A stretch of DNA of 64,000 bases from Stenotrophomonas maltophilia R551-3 (GTDB taxonomy: Bacteria; Pseudomonadota; Gammaproteobacteria; Xanthomonadales; Xanthomonadaceae). The stretch spans positions 186,001-250,000 of the forward strand of contig NC_011071.1 in assembly GCF_000020665.1 (NCBI RefSeq), given 5' to 3'. Positions within the stretch are counted from its first letter, which is position 1, and every line of letters starts with the position of its first letter. Of this stretch, positions 8,560 through 17,655 are shown in pieces. The notes beneath the pieces were generated by a model, which was given only the letters and a program-made list of their open reading frames with translations, did not search any database and was not told the DNA's origin. Position numbers and translations under genes: made by a program.

Positions 8560-11500
8560 ATGCGTAGCTGGGCTGTTCGCGGGCTGGTCCTGCTGCTGGC
8601 CGTGCTGGTGCTGCCTGCCGCACCGGTACAGGCCGTGCCAGGACTGCTGCCGCTCACTCCCCTGCAGCGCGAGTACCTGGCCGCGCATCCAAGCATCGTC
8701 GTGGGCCAGTATGACAGCGGCTGGCCGCCGTTCGAGTCCCTCCGTGATGGCCAGCAGGTCGGCCTGGGGCCGGATTATCTGTCGCTTCTCGCCCGTCAGC
8801 TGGGCGTGAAGGTCGAGGCACGGCGCTATCCAGACTGGACATCCGTGCTGGATGCGGCATGTCGTGGCGAGATCGATGTAGTGATGAATGTCGGTCTCAG
8901 TGCCGACCGCACCCGCTGCATGGTCTACACCGCCGCCTATGGCGAGGCACCGCTGGCCCTGGTGGGACGCCCGGATGACCTGCGTGCCTCCGACATCCCC
9001 GACCTGGATGGGCTGCGGGTGGTGATCGAGCAGGACTTCCTGACCGGCCCGCAGGTGCGGGCGCGCTTTCCCCGGGCACGACAGCTTGTCGCAAACAGCT
9101 CGCTTACGGCGCTGCAGATGGTCAGAGACGACAAAGCTGACGTTTACATCGGCAATGCCTATGTCGCCACCGAGCTGATCGCCAGCCAGCGCCTGCAGGG
9201 CGTGGTGCTGCTGCGCCCCAGTGACCTGCCGCCCGAGCAACTGCACTTCGGCATACCCAACAGCAAGCAGCCACTGGCCGAAGCACTGGATCTGGCTCTG
9301 GCTGCGACCAGCCAGGCGCAGTGTGATGCGCTGGTGCAACGCTGGCTGCCGTTGCCACAGTGGTCGGCATCGGCACGGCTGGCGCTGAGTCAGGCCGAGA
9401 AGCGGGTGCTGGAGCAGCCGCTGAAGATCGGCTTCGCGCCGAACGCGGCGCCGTTGTCGTTCGCCGACAAGGAAGGCAAGCCCAGTGGCCTGGCCAGCGA
9501 GTATCTGCGACGGCTGCTGCAGGCCGGTGCCAATCTTCAGCCGGAGAACAGCCACGACTGGTATGAGGTGCGCGAGAAGGCGCGCCGCGGCGAGCTGCAG
9601 GCGGTGATGGGCATTCCTGCCGATTCGCGCTATCTGGGGCCGGACTGGGTGTTCAGCCAGCCCTTCATCAGCGTGCCGAACGTGATCGTCAGCCGCGTCG
9701 ACAGCCCGGCGCTGCTGGGCCTGTCGGACCTGCAGGGCAAGCGCGTGCTGCTGTCCGATCCCGAGCGCATACGCGGCTACGTGCTGCAGCAGGCCCCCAG
9801 CGCACGGATCATCGCCGCGCGCAGTGCCGAGCAGGCGCTGCAGCGTCTTGCCGCTGGTGAAGCCGATGCCTACGTGGGCAACCTGGCACTGGTCGATCAC
9901 CTGCTGCGCAGCAGCTTCCCGGGGCGCCTGCAGGTGGCCGCCCCGGCCGGCTTCAACGACCAGCTGGTGCTGGCCGTGGAACGCCGCCATGCGGCCCTGG
10001 CCACCACCTTCGACCGCCTGCTGCTGCAGATGACGCCGCGCAAGCGTGAAGCGTTGCGTGGCGACTGGCTGGCGGTGGAGTACCGCAATGGCATCGACTG
10101 GAGGCACGCGCTGCGCTGGGGCCTGCCACTACTGCTGGTATTGCTGACTGCCCTGCTGGTGCACGGCATCGGGTACTGGCGCCTGCGTCGCGAGGTGGCC
10201 GGGCGGCGTCATCTGGAGCAGCGCCTGGCCGAGGTCACCGACAACCTTCCCGCCGTGGTCTACCAGGCACGGCGCGATGCCGATGGCACTCTCGGTTTTC
10301 CGTTCATTGCCGGCGACCTGCAGGCGCTGTTCGGCATCACCCGGCAGCAGGCCGAGCAGGACGCGAAACTGCTGCTGGAACGCATCGAGGAGGAGGATCG
10401 CGAACGCATCCTGCAGGCGGTCGAGCAGGCCGCACGCCAGTTCGCGCCGCTGATCCTCGAGTTCCGCCTGCGTGCCGATGCGGGCGGTGCGCGCTGGGTG
10501 CGCAGCCAGGCCCATCCCTATGCGGCAGAGGCAGGGGCGGTGACCTGGAGTGGCTACTGGGTGGACGTCAGCGAGGCACGTGCGCAGGCCGAGGCCCTGA
10601 CCGCGGCCAAAGCCGAGGCCGAGCAGGCGGCGGAAGCGAAGTCACGCTTCCTGGCCACGATGAGCCATGAGATCCGTACACCGATGAGTGGCGTGCTGGG
10701 CATGCTGGAAGTACTGGCGCATTCGCCGCTGGATGCCGAGCAGCAGCGCATCCTCGGCGTGATCGAGGATTCGGCGCAGATGCTGCGGCAGATCCTGGAT
10801 GACATTCTTGATTACTCGCGACTGGAGGCCGGTGCGCTGCGCCTGGAGCCGGTACCGCAACCGCTGCGGCCGCTGCTGGAAAGCGTATGCCGGTTGTTGT
10901 CGGCGCAGGCCAGTGCACGCGGGCTGGCGTTGCTGGTGGAGATCGATCCACAGCTGGCACCGGCACACGAAGTGGATGGCGTGCGCCTGCGCCAGATCGT
11001 GTTCAACCTGCTCAGCAACGCCATCAAGTTCACGGCGCGCGGCGAAGTGCGGCTGCAGCTGGAGGTGCTGGGGCCTACCGCCGAGGATGGCAGCCAGCCG
11101 CTGTGCCTGAGCGTGACCGACACCGGCATGGGCATCGCACCGGAGCAGCTGCAGCATCTGTTCGCGCCGTTCACCCAGGCCGGTGCCTACATCCAGCGCG
11201 ACCATGGTGGCACCGGCCTTGGCCTGAGCATCAGCCAGCGCCTGGTGCAGATGATGGACGGCGAACTGACCCTGCACAGCACGCTGGGCGAAGGCACCCG
11301 CGCCGAAGTGCGGTTGTCGCTGGTGGAGGCCGGCAGCGGTGATGTTGAAGCGCTGGTGGCCGAGCAGGAACAGGCCTCGCTGCTGCCCCCGGCGCTGCGC
11401 CAGGCGCGGGTGCTGGTGATCGAGGACCACCCGACCAACCAGGCGATGATGGCCTGGCGCCTGCAGCAGCTGGGCGTGCCGCACGTGATGGTCGGTGATG

Positions 11501-12159
11501 GCCAGCAGGGGCTGGATCGGCTGTTGTCGGAAAGCTTCGACCTGGTGATCACCGATTGCCGGATGCCGGTGCTCGATGGCTTCGGCTTCACCCGGCTGCT
11601 GCGCGAGCGCGAGGGCCGCAATGGCCAGCCGCGGCTGACCGTGCTGGCGCTGACCGCCAGTGTGCTGGACGACGATGCGCGCCGTTGCCGCGAGGCCGGC
11701 ATGGACGAGGTACTGGCCAAGCCGCTGTCACTGGCCACGTTGCGCGCGGCGCTGCTGCGTTGGTTGCCGCAGGCACAGGGCCAGTCGTTCGCCGAACCGG
11801 TGACGGAGGTGGTTGCCGACGACGGCATGGCGCTGCCGGATCTGTCCACGTTGCAGCAGCGCTTCGGCTCACGCGCGGTGGCGATCCAGCTGCGCGACAG
11901 CCTGCTGCAGGCCAGCGAAGGCGATCTTGCCGCCGTGCAGCGCGCGCTGCAGGCCGGAGATCGAGAGGCGGCCGCGCTGCACCTGCACCGGCAGGCCGGT
12001 GGCCTGGGTGCAATAGGCGCGACGGTGCTGGCCGGGCAGGCCAATGCGCTGGTGGAGCGCCTGCAGGATGCGGCCGAGACCGATCCGGCGCCGGTGTTCG
12101 CAAGCGTGGCCGAATTCGTGGCGCGGCTGCAGCAGCAACTGCAGCGCCTTGCTCACTGA
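8560..12159 (+). CDS. EvgS/BvgS-like hybrid sensor histidine kinase
   Basis: 1199 residues. Order: signal peptide (1-25), two periplasmic solute-binding (SBP_bac_3-like) Venus-flytrap domains (about 35-265 and 285-510), a membrane helix (about 522-545), a PAS-like domain (about 565-680), HisKA with phospho-acceptor His703 in SHEIRTPMSG, HATPase ('NLLSNAIKF', 'DTGMGIAP', 'GGTGLGLSIS'), a receiver with Asp999 in VITDCRMP, and an Hpt-like C-terminus with His1141 in HLHRQAGGLGA. The phosphorelay His-Asp-His-(Asp55 of the divergent regulator) is therefore complete. The start with AGGAGA upstream was chosen over earlier in-frame codons because it begins the signal peptide. Double flytrap domains suggest sensing of a small polar solute; the ligand cannot be read from sequence. 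Confidence 0.93.
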   Translation: MRSWAVRGLVLLLAVLVLPAAPVQAVPGLLPLTPLQREYLAAHPSIVVGQYDSGWPPFESLRDGQQVGLGPDYLSLLARQLGVKVEARRYPDWTSVLDAACRGEIDVVMNVGLSADRTRCMVYTAAYGEAPLALVGRPDDLRASDIPDLDGLRVVIEQDFLTGPQVRARFPRARQLVANSSLTALQMVRDDKADVYIGNAYVATELIASQRLQGVVLLRPSDLPPEQLHFGIPNSKQPLAEALDLALAATSQAQCDALVQRWLPLPQWSASARLALSQAEKRVLEQPLKIGFAPNAAPLSFADKEGKPSGLASEYLRRLLQAGANLQPENSHDWYEVREKARRGELQAVMGIPADSRYLGPDWVFSQPFISVPNVIVSRVDSPALLGLSDLQGKRVLLSDPERIRGYVLQQAPSARIIAARSAEQALQRLAAGEADAYVGNLALVDHLLRSSFPGRLQVAAPAGFNDQLVLAVERRHAALATTFDRLLLQMTPRKREALRGDWLAVEYRNGIDWRHALRWGLPLLLVLLTALLVHGIGYWRLRREVAGRRHLEQRLAEVTDNLPAVVYQARRDADGTLGFPFIAGDLQALFGITRQQAEQDAKLLLERIEEEDRERILQAVEQAARQFAPLILEFRLRADAGGARWVRSQAHPYAAEAGAVTWSGYWVDVSEARAQAEALTAAKAEAEQAAEAKSRFLATMSHEIRTPMSGVLGMLEVLAHSPLDAEQQRILGVIEDSAQMLRQILDDILDYSRLEAGALRLEPVPQPLRPLLESVCRLLSAQASARGLALLVEIDPQLAPAHEVDGVRLRQIVFNLLSNAIKFTARGEVRLQLEVLGPTAEDGSQPLCLSVTDTGMGIAPEQLQHLFAPFTQAGAYIQRDHGGTGLGLSISQRLVQMMDGELTLHSTLGEGTRAEVRLSLVEAGSGDVEALVAEQEQASLLPPALRQARVLVIEDHPTNQAMMAWRLQQLGVPHVMVGDGQQGLDRLLSESFDLVITDCRMPVLDGFGFTRLLREREGRNGQPRLTVLALTASVLDDDARRCREAGMDEVLAKPLSLATLRAALLRWLPQAQGQSFAEPVTEVVADDGMALPDLSTLQQRFGSRAVAIQLRDSLLQASEGDLAAVQRALQAGDREAAALHLHRQAGGLGAIGATVLAGQANALVERLQDAAETDPAPVFASVAEFVARLQQQLQRLAH

Positions 12160-12554
12160 GGCGACTGCTGCTGCAGGTAGGCGATCACCAGCGCACGGCG
12201 TTCGGCACTGGGGAAGGCGTTGTACATGCGTGTACCCGGCACCACGTGGGTGGGCGACTGCAGGAAGGCATCCAGGGTCTGCGCGCTCCAGGTGATGTCG
12301 GCGCGGCGCATGCCGTCGGAGTAGCCGTAATCGGGCAGGCTGCCGGCACGGCGACCGATCACTCCATGCAGGTTCGGTCCGAAGCGATGGATGCCGCCGG
12401 GTTGTACGGTGTGGCAACCCGCACACAGTTCAAACGCGCGCTGCATGGCCTGCTGGCGCGCCTGTTCGGGCGTGGCGGGGGCTGGCGGCGGGCGCTGGCA
12501 GGCCGTGGCCGCAAGGGCCACGACGACGGCGATGAGCAGGCAGGCAGCGCGCAT
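12153..12554 (-). CDS. Cytochrome c family lipoprotein
   Basis: 133 residues. The N-terminus MRAACLLIAVVVALAATAC has a lipobox, then a Pro-rich linker and a class I cytochrome c domain with one haem site, CAGCH, at about residue 44, and a distal ligand candidate Met in GTRMYNAF. The family (Cytochrom_C / c550-like with 'GPNLHGVIGR') is usually periplasmic electron transfer. The 3' end overlaps the stop of the sensor kinase by 7 bases in convergent orientation. It lies upstream of the ETF-QO gene on the opposite side of that overlap and is probably expressed alone. Confidence 0.88.
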   Translation of the reverse strand: MRAACLLIAVVVALAATACQRPPPAPATPEQARQQAMQRAFELCAGCHTVQPGGIHRFGPNLHGVIGRRAGSLPDYGYSDGMRRADITWSAQTLDAFLQSPTHVVPGTRMYNAFPSAERRALVIAYLQQQSPQ

Positions 12555-12619
12555 GGGCGGGGAGGATAGCGATGCAACGGGGCAGGTGGGCTGCGACACG
12601 CAGTCGCAGCCCGTGGCGA

Positions 12620-14296
12620 TCACATGCCTGAGTAGTTCGGGCCGCCGCCCCCCTGCGGGGTCACCCAGACGATGTTCTGGGTGGGGTCCTTGATGTCGCA
12701 GGTCTTGCAGTGCACGCAGTTCTGCGCGTTGATCTGCAGGCGCGCGTCGTTGCCCTCGCCGACGAACTCATACACGCCTGCCGGGCAGTAACGCGCTTCC
12801 GGGCCGGCGTACTCGGCCAGGTTCACCTTCACCGGGATGCTCGCATCCTTCAGTGTCAGGTGGCTGGGCTGGTCTTCGGCATGGTTGGTGCTGCTCAGGA
12901 ACACCGAGCTGAGGCGATCGAAGGTCAGCACGCCATCCGGCTTCGGGTAGGCGATGCGGGTGTGCCTGGATGCCGGCTCCAGGCAGGCGTGGTCCGGGAT
13001 GCTGTGGCGCAGGGTCCACGGCGGGTTGCGCACGCCCAACTTCGGCAGCAGCCACTGCTCGATGCCGGTCATCAGCGTGGCCACGGTCTGGCCCTTCTTG
13101 AACCACTGCTTGAAGTTCTTCGACAGCTTCAGCTCGTCATGCAGCCAGCTGGCTTCGAAGGCCTGTGGGTAGGCGCTCAGTTCGTCGTGCTGGCGATCGG
13201 CGGCCAGCGCGTCGAAGGCGGCATCGGCGCACAGCATGCCGGTCTTGATCGCGGCGTGGCTGCCCTTGATGCGGCTGACGTTGAGGAAGCCTGCCTCGCA
13301 GCCGACCAGCGCGCCACCCGGGAACACCGTCTTCGGCAGCGACATCAGGCCGCCGGCGGTGATCGCGCGCGCGCCGTAGCCGATGCGGGTGCCGCCTTCC
13401 AGATGCTTGCGGATGGACGGGTGGGTCTTGAAGCGCTGGAACTCTTCGAACGGGCTCAGCCACGGGTTCTTGTAGTCCAGGCCGACCACGTAGCCGATGG
13501 CGACCTTGCCGCCGTCGGCGTGGTACAGGAAGGCACCGCCGTAGGTGTCGCTGTCCAGTGGCCAGCCGGCGGCGTGCACGACCAGGCCCGGCTCATGCTT
13601 GGCTGGGTCGATCTGCCACAGCTCCTTGATGCCGATGCCGTAGGCCTGCGGGTCCTTGCCGTCATCCAGCTTGAAACGGCTGATCAGCTGGCGGCCGAGA
13701 TGACCGCGCGCGCCTTCGGCGAACACGGTGTACTTCGCTTGCAGGGCCATGCCGCGTTCGAAGGCGGGGCCGCGCGTGCCGTCCTTCTCGATGCCCATGT
13801 CGCCGGTGGCCACGCCGATGACTGCGCCGTCGTCGCCGTACAGTACCTCGGCGGCAGCGAAGCCGGGGAAGATCGCTACTTCCAGCGCCTCGGCCTGCTG
13901 CGCCAGCCAGCGGGTCACTTCACCCAGGCTGATGATGTAGTTGCCTTCGTTGTGGAAGCACTCCGGCAGCAGCGCATTGGGCGTGCTGCGTGCGCCGGTT
14001 TCGCTGAGGAACAGGAATTCGTCGCGGGTGACCTTCTGCTTCAGGGGTGCGCCGCGCTCGGCCCAGTCCGGGAACAGTTCGGTCAGCGCGCGCGGGTCCA
14101 TCACCGCGCCGGACAGCACGTGAGCACCCGGCTCGGAGCCCTTTTCCAGTACGCACACCGACAGCTCGCGACCGGCTTCGATCGCGCGCTGGCGCAGGCG
14201 GATCGCGGTGGCCAGGCCGGCGGGGCCGGCGCCGACGATCACCACGTCGAACTCCATTACTTCACGCGGGGGCAGGGCGTTGGCTTCAGCGCTCAT
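12620..14296 (-). CDS. Electron transfer flavoprotein-ubiquinone oxidoreductase
   Basis: 558 residues, the usual length for ETF-QO. The FAD Rossmann motif VVIVGAGPAGLATAIRL is near the N-terminus. The GG-doublet region and ubiquinone-binding domain follow. The C-terminus carries the 4Fe-4S ferredoxin-like cluster site, CVHCKTCDIKDP, with an earlier Cys in 'RYCPAGVYEF'. It moves electrons from reduced ETF to quinone at the inner membrane. Both acyl-CoA dehydrogenases in this window (glutaryl- and isovaleryl-CoA) feed this route. The start could also be an ATG at 14305; neither has a strong ribosome site. Confidence 0.95.
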   Translation of the reverse strand: MSAEANALPPREVMEFDVVIVGAGPAGLATAIRLRQRAIEAGRELSVCVLEKGSEPGAHVLSGAVMDPRALTELFPDWAERGAPLKQKVTRDEFLFLSETGARSTPNALLPECFHNEGNYIISLGEVTRWLAQQAEALEVAIFPGFAAAEVLYGDDGAVIGVATGDMGIEKDGTRGPAFERGMALQAKYTVFAEGARGHLGRQLISRFKLDDGKDPQAYGIGIKELWQIDPAKHEPGLVVHAAGWPLDSDTYGGAFLYHADGGKVAIGYVVGLDYKNPWLSPFEEFQRFKTHPSIRKHLEGGTRIGYGARAITAGGLMSLPKTVFPGGALVGCEAGFLNVSRIKGSHAAIKTGMLCADAAFDALAADRQHDELSAYPQAFEASWLHDELKLSKNFKQWFKKGQTVATLMTGIEQWLLPKLGVRNPPWTLRHSIPDHACLEPASRHTRIAYPKPDGVLTFDRLSSVFLSSTNHAEDQPSHLTLKDASIPVKVNLAEYAGPEARYCPAGVYEFVGEGNDARLQINAQNCVHCKTCDIKDPTQNIVWVTPQGGGGPNYSGM

Positions 14297-14305
14297 CGAT
14301 TGCAT

Positions 14306-14612
14306 GACTCGTGGGTAGTGCCGGCATCGGGGCCACCGGCGGTTGCCTGGGAATCGCGCGTGCAGCCACGAGCGAAACGGTTGTTTGAATGTGTCAGGGT
14401 ACCGGGCCGCGCGTGATCGAGCTAGATCGCCGATGTTCACGCCATGATTGTTGCAGTGCAGCGTAATGCGCGTGTCCGGGTAGGTGCCAACCTTGGTTGG
14501 CACAGTGTTTCACCGCCCGGACCCGCTTCCGTGTGGACCAAGGTCCACACCTGCCAGACGTGATGCTTGCGGATGACCGACAATGTCCGGGTCCCGACTG
14601 CGTGTGAGTGCC
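14306..14612. other. Divergent intergenic region with two short palindromes
   Basis: This gap between the divergent ETF-QO and glutaryl-CoA dehydrogenase genes holds a SMAG-type palindrome at 14480-14503 (GTAGGTGCCAACC...GGTTGGCAC) and an 8-bp inverted repeat at 14531-14549 (GTGTGGACC/GGTCCACAC). The second could be an operator for the dehydrogenase. No small gene was recognised. Confidence 0.5.
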
Positions 14613-15776
14613 ATGGCTTTGGATCCGTACGACCTGTTCGATGTCCGTTCCCTGCTCAGCGAGGAAGAGCGCGCGGTGCAGGAGAGCGTGGCCCGCTTCA
14701 CCGACGAGCGCGTGCTGCCGATCATCGGCGATGCCTTCGACCAGGCGCGCTTCCCGTCGGAACTGGTGCCTGAGATCGCCTCCTTGGGCCTGCTCGGTGC
14801 GACCCTGCCCGGCGAATACGGCGGTGGCGACCTCGGCGCGGTCAGTTACGGCCTGATCTGCCAGGAGCTGGAACGCGGCGACTCAGGCCTGCGTAGTTTC
14901 GTGTCGGTGCAGAGCTCACTGTGCATGTACCCGATCTACGCCTACGGCAGTGAAGAACAGCGCCGGCAGTGGCTGCCGGCGATGGCGCGCGGTGAGCTGA
15001 TCGGCTGCTTCGGCCTGACCGAGGCGCATGGCGGTTCCGATCCGGCCAGCATGAAGACCCGCGCGGTGCGCGATGGCGACGACTGGCGCATCAACGGCAG
15101 CAAGATGTGGATCACCAGCGGCCCGGTGGCCGACCTGGCCATCGTCTGGGCGCAGACCGAGGACGGCATCCAGGGCTTCGTGCTGGAAAAGGGCATGCCG
15201 GGGTTCACCACGCAGGAGATCAAGCACAAGATGAGCCTGCGTGCGTCGCTGACCGGTGCGCTGTTCTTCGACGACGTGCGCGTGCCCGACAGCCATCGCC
15301 TGCCCAACGTGAAGGGCCTGAAGGGACCGCTGGGTTGCCTGACCCAGGCGCGTTTCGGCATCAGCTGGGGGCCGATCGGTTCGGCCATTGCCTGCCTGGA
15401 CGAAGCGCTGGGCTATGCCAAGGAGCGCGTGTTGTTCGGCCGCCCGCTGGCCGCCACGCAGAGCGCACAGATCAAGCTGGCCGAGATGGCACGCCGCATC
15501 ACCATGGCGCAGCTGCTGGCGTTGCAGCTCGGACGCCTGAAGGAAGCCGGCCAGCTGCAGCCACAGCAGGTGAGCCTGGCCAAGTGGAACAACTGCCGCA
15601 TGGCGATCGACATCGCCCGCGAATGTCGCGATCTGCTGGGCGGCGCCGGCATCACCACCGAGCATGTAGCGATCCGGCATGCGCTGAACCTGGAATCGGT
15701 GATCACCTATGAAGGCACCGAGACCGTGCACCAGCTGGTGATCGGCCGCGAGCTGACCGGCATCAACGCGTTCTGA
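14613..15776 (+). CDS. gcdH: Glutaryl-CoA dehydrogenase
   Basis: 387 residues. An acyl-CoA dehydrogenase family flavoprotein that oxidatively decarboxylates glutaryl-CoA to crotonyl-CoA in lysine and tryptophan breakdown. Features: 'CFGLTEAHGGSDP' and 'KMWITSGPVADLAIVWA' for FAD/substrate binding, and the catalytic Glu367 near the C-terminus in YEGTETVHQLVIGRELTG, the position characteristic of the glutaryl-CoA branch (isovaleryl-CoA dehydrogenase uses a different Glu). The start MALDPYDLFDV fits the family length. It is divergent from ETF-QO, its electron acceptor pathway. Confidence 0.93.
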   Translation: MALDPYDLFDVRSLLSEEERAVQESVARFTDERVLPIIGDAFDQARFPSELVPEIASLGLLGATLPGEYGGGDLGAVSYGLICQELERGDSGLRSFVSVQSSLCMYPIYAYGSEEQRRQWLPAMARGELIGCFGLTEAHGGSDPASMKTRAVRDGDDWRINGSKMWITSGPVADLAIVWAQTEDGIQGFVLEKGMPGFTTQEIKHKMSLRASLTGALFFDDVRVPDSHRLPNVKGLKGPLGCLTQARFGISWGPIGSAIACLDEALGYAKERVLFGRPLAATQSAQIKLAEMARRITMAQLLALQLGRLKEAGQLQPQQVSLAKWNNCRMAIDIARECRDLLGGAGITTEHVAIRHALNLESVITYEGTETVHQLVIGRELTGINAF

Positions 15777-15795
15777 CAGCTATCCACGCATGGCG

Positions 15796-15849
15796 GTAGT
15801 CGCCAACCCTGGTTGGCGCTCCCGTGCCGACCAAGGTCGGCATCTGCCA
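15796..15849. repeat. SMAG-type palindrome pair
   Basis: Two palindromes: GTAGTCGCCAACC...GGTTGGCG and GTGCCGACC...AAGGTCGGCATC. They lie between the convergent ends of gcdH and the LysR gene, and may act as a bidirectional transcript end. Confidence 0.65.
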
Positions 15850-15908
15850 GGCGATCATCGACGCGTGGCGTGGATCCACGGGCACAGGGTGCGTAGATCC
15901 ACCTGTGG

Positions 15909-16784
15909 TCAGGCGGATCGAGCCATCCCCGGCACCGAGGTGTGCACGGCGTTTTCGATGATCGCGGCCAGCTGCTGCACGGCGGTGCCGGGGCGTGCCT
16001 GGTTCCAGCACAGCAACAGATTGATCGCCGGCAATGTCGGCAGGTCATGGCGGATCCGCAGGTGGTCCGGCATTCCGGCAGCGGTGCGTACCGTGACCCC
16101 AAGCCCGGCAGCCACCGCTGCCCAGATCGCCGCCAGGCTGCTGCTCGAGAAGCTTTCCCGCCATTCCAGACCGGCATGGTCGAGGGCGTCGCAGGCGCGT
16201 TGGCGCATCAGGCACGGGGCTTCAAGCGTGGCCAGGCACACCGGCCCGCCAGCGGGGGCCGGGTCGGCGCTGCCGATCCAGTGCAGCGGCAGGCGGCACA
16301 GATGCTGGGAATAGGGCCAGTCATGGTCATCGCCCCAGACCAGTGCCAGATCCAGCGTGTCGCGGGCCAATGCCTCCATCAAGGTCGCCGTGCGACAGAC
16401 CCTCGCATCGATGCGCAGCTGCGGGTGCGCCTGTGCGAAGCGCGACAGGATGCCGGGCAGCAGCGATGCTCCGAAATCCTCGGCGAGTCCGACCCGGATG
16501 GCGCCCTGCAACGGAGCGCCGCGTACGGCCTGGATGGCTTCGTCGTTCAATTCCAGCAGTCGACGCGCATAGCTGAGCAGGGCTTCGCCCTGCGCGGTGG
16601 GCGTCAGGCCGCGGCCGGTTTTCTCCAGCAGTGGCGTGCCGATCTGCGCCTGCAATCGCTTGAGCTGGGCGCTGATGGCCGACGTGGAGAGATGCAACTG
16701 CTGTGCGGCCAGAGCGAAGCTGCCCAGCTCCACGCCGGTCACGAAGCTGCGCAGGACTTCCAGATCCAGATGTAATCGCGACAT
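15909..16784 (-). CDS. LysR-family transcriptional regulator
   Basis: 291 residues. The N-terminal winged helix-turn-helix reads 'LEVLRSFVTGVELGSFALAAQQLHLSTSAISAQLKRL', and a periplasmic-binding-like effector domain covers about 90-290. It is transcribed away from a carboxymuconolactone decarboxylase-like gene and a tautomerase gene across a 103-base region containing a perfect 18-base palindrome, its likely binding site. By the usual LysR rule it regulates that divergent pair. An in-frame ATG at 16820 would overlap that palindromic region, so the shorter start was chosen. Confidence 0.9.
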   Translation of the reverse strand: MSRLHLDLEVLRSFVTGVELGSFALAAQQLHLSTSAISAQLKRLQAQIGTPLLEKTGRGLTPTAQGEALLSYARRLLELNDEAIQAVRGAPLQGAIRVGLAEDFGASLLPGILSRFAQAHPQLRIDARVCRTATLMEALARDTLDLALVWGDDHDWPYSQHLCRLPLHWIGSADPAPAGGPVCLATLEAPCLMRQRACDALDHAGLEWRESFSSSSLAAIWAAVAAGLGVTVRTAAGMPDHLRIRHDLPTLPAINLLLCWNQARPGTAVQQLAAIIENAVHTSVPGMARSA

Positions 16785-16824
16785 GCCGGGAATGTCCACA
16801 TATATGGGATCGACACTCAATAAT

Positions 16825-16842
16825 ATTCCAATTTATTGGAAT
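16825..16842. promoter_or_regulatory. Perfect palindrome ATTCCAAT-TT-ATTGGAAT
   Basis: An 8-2-8 perfect palindrome in an unusually AT-rich stretch between the divergent LysR gene and the decarboxylase-like gene. It contains the T-N11-A type spacing expected of LysR boxes. Very likely the operator of this regulator. Confidence 0.75.
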
Positions 16843-16887
16843 GATAGCGGCTGCTAGGGTGGCCCTTCCTCCTCTTCGGCCGGCCCC

Positions 16888-17205
16888 ATGCAAGACACAC
16901 CCACTACGCTCCGGTCCCTGTCCGGCGTGGTTCCCAAGCTGGTCGATCTGACCGAACAGGTGCTGTTTGCCGACGTCTGGCAACGACCGGGCCTGTCCCC
17001 GCGCGAACGCAGCCTGGTGACCGTCGCTGCACTGGTGGCGCTGTACCGCCCCGAACAGCTGCCGGGGCATCTGCAGCGTGCCGTTGGCAATGGACTCGAC
17101 CGCGACGCTCTGGCCGAGGTCATCACCCATCTCGCGTTCTATGTGGGCTGGCCGGCGGCATTCTCGGCCGCGACCGTGCTCGCCGCGCTCGACCCTTCCC
17201 CCTGA
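16888..17205 (+). CDS. Carboxymuconolactone decarboxylase family protein
   Basis: 105 residues, all-helical CMD/AhpD-like fold. The central 'LSPRERSLVTVAALVAL' and the following 'GLDRDALAEVITHLAFYVGWPAAFSA' are the family signature seen in gamma-carboxymuconolactone decarboxylases and related proteins. The CxxC of peroxidase-type AhpD is absent. First gene of a two-gene unit with the tautomerase 11 bases downstream, divergent from its LysR regulator. Substrate unknown; similar cassettes are often induced by quinones, aromatic compounds or electrophiles. Confidence 0.9.
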   Translation: MQDTPTTLRSLSGVVPKLVDLTEQVLFADVWQRPGLSPRERSLVTVAALVALYRPEQLPGHLQRAVGNGLDRDALAEVITHLAFYVGWPAAFSAATVLAALDPSP

Positions 17206-17216
17206 GGAGCACCTCA

Positions 17217-17609
17217 ATGCCGTACGCACGCATCAGCCTGCACAAGGGCCGTTCCCGTGATTGGCTGGCCGCGTTCTCGCGCAGCCTGCAGCAGTCCCTG
17301 GAAGAGGCATTCGATGTTCCGCCGCACGATTGCTTCCAGGTGTTCCATCAATGCGATCCAGGCGAACTGGTGTTCGACCCTGATTACGCGGGCGGACCGC
17401 GCAGCGAGGGATTCGTGCTGATCCACCTCACCGCCGGGCGCGTTCGCAGTGCGGCGCGCAAGCAGTCGTTCTACGCACGGCTGGTGCAGCGATTGGCAGC
17501 CAGTCCCGGCATACGCCCGGAGGACGTGATGATCGTCATCGGAACCACCAGCGAGGAGGACTGGTCGTTCTCGCAGGGGCGCGCGCAGCTGCTGGAGGCG
17601 GTGGACTGA
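17217..17609 (+). CDS. Tautomerase family protein
   Basis: 130 residues. Begins MPYARISLHKG, giving the N-terminal Pro (after Met removal) that is the general base of 4-oxalocrotonate tautomerase-superfamily enzymes. The length and 'SLEEAFDVPPHDCFQVFHQ' fit the longer fused subgroup (two beta-alpha-beta units). It has a GGAGC ribosome site and sits 11 bases after the decarboxylase-like gene, so the two are co-expressed. Probably acts with it on an unsaturated keto acid or as a detoxification pair. Confidence 0.88.
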   Translation: MPYARISLHKGRSRDWLAAFSRSLQQSLEEAFDVPPHDCFQVFHQCDPGELVFDPDYAGGPRSEGFVLIHLTAGRVRSAARKQSFYARLVQRLAASPGIRPEDVMIVIGTTSEEDWSFSQGRAQLLEAVD

Positions 17610-17655
17610 GCGGCTTCGACGCTGCGCGCGAAGAACATCCGCGCGGGGCGTGGAT

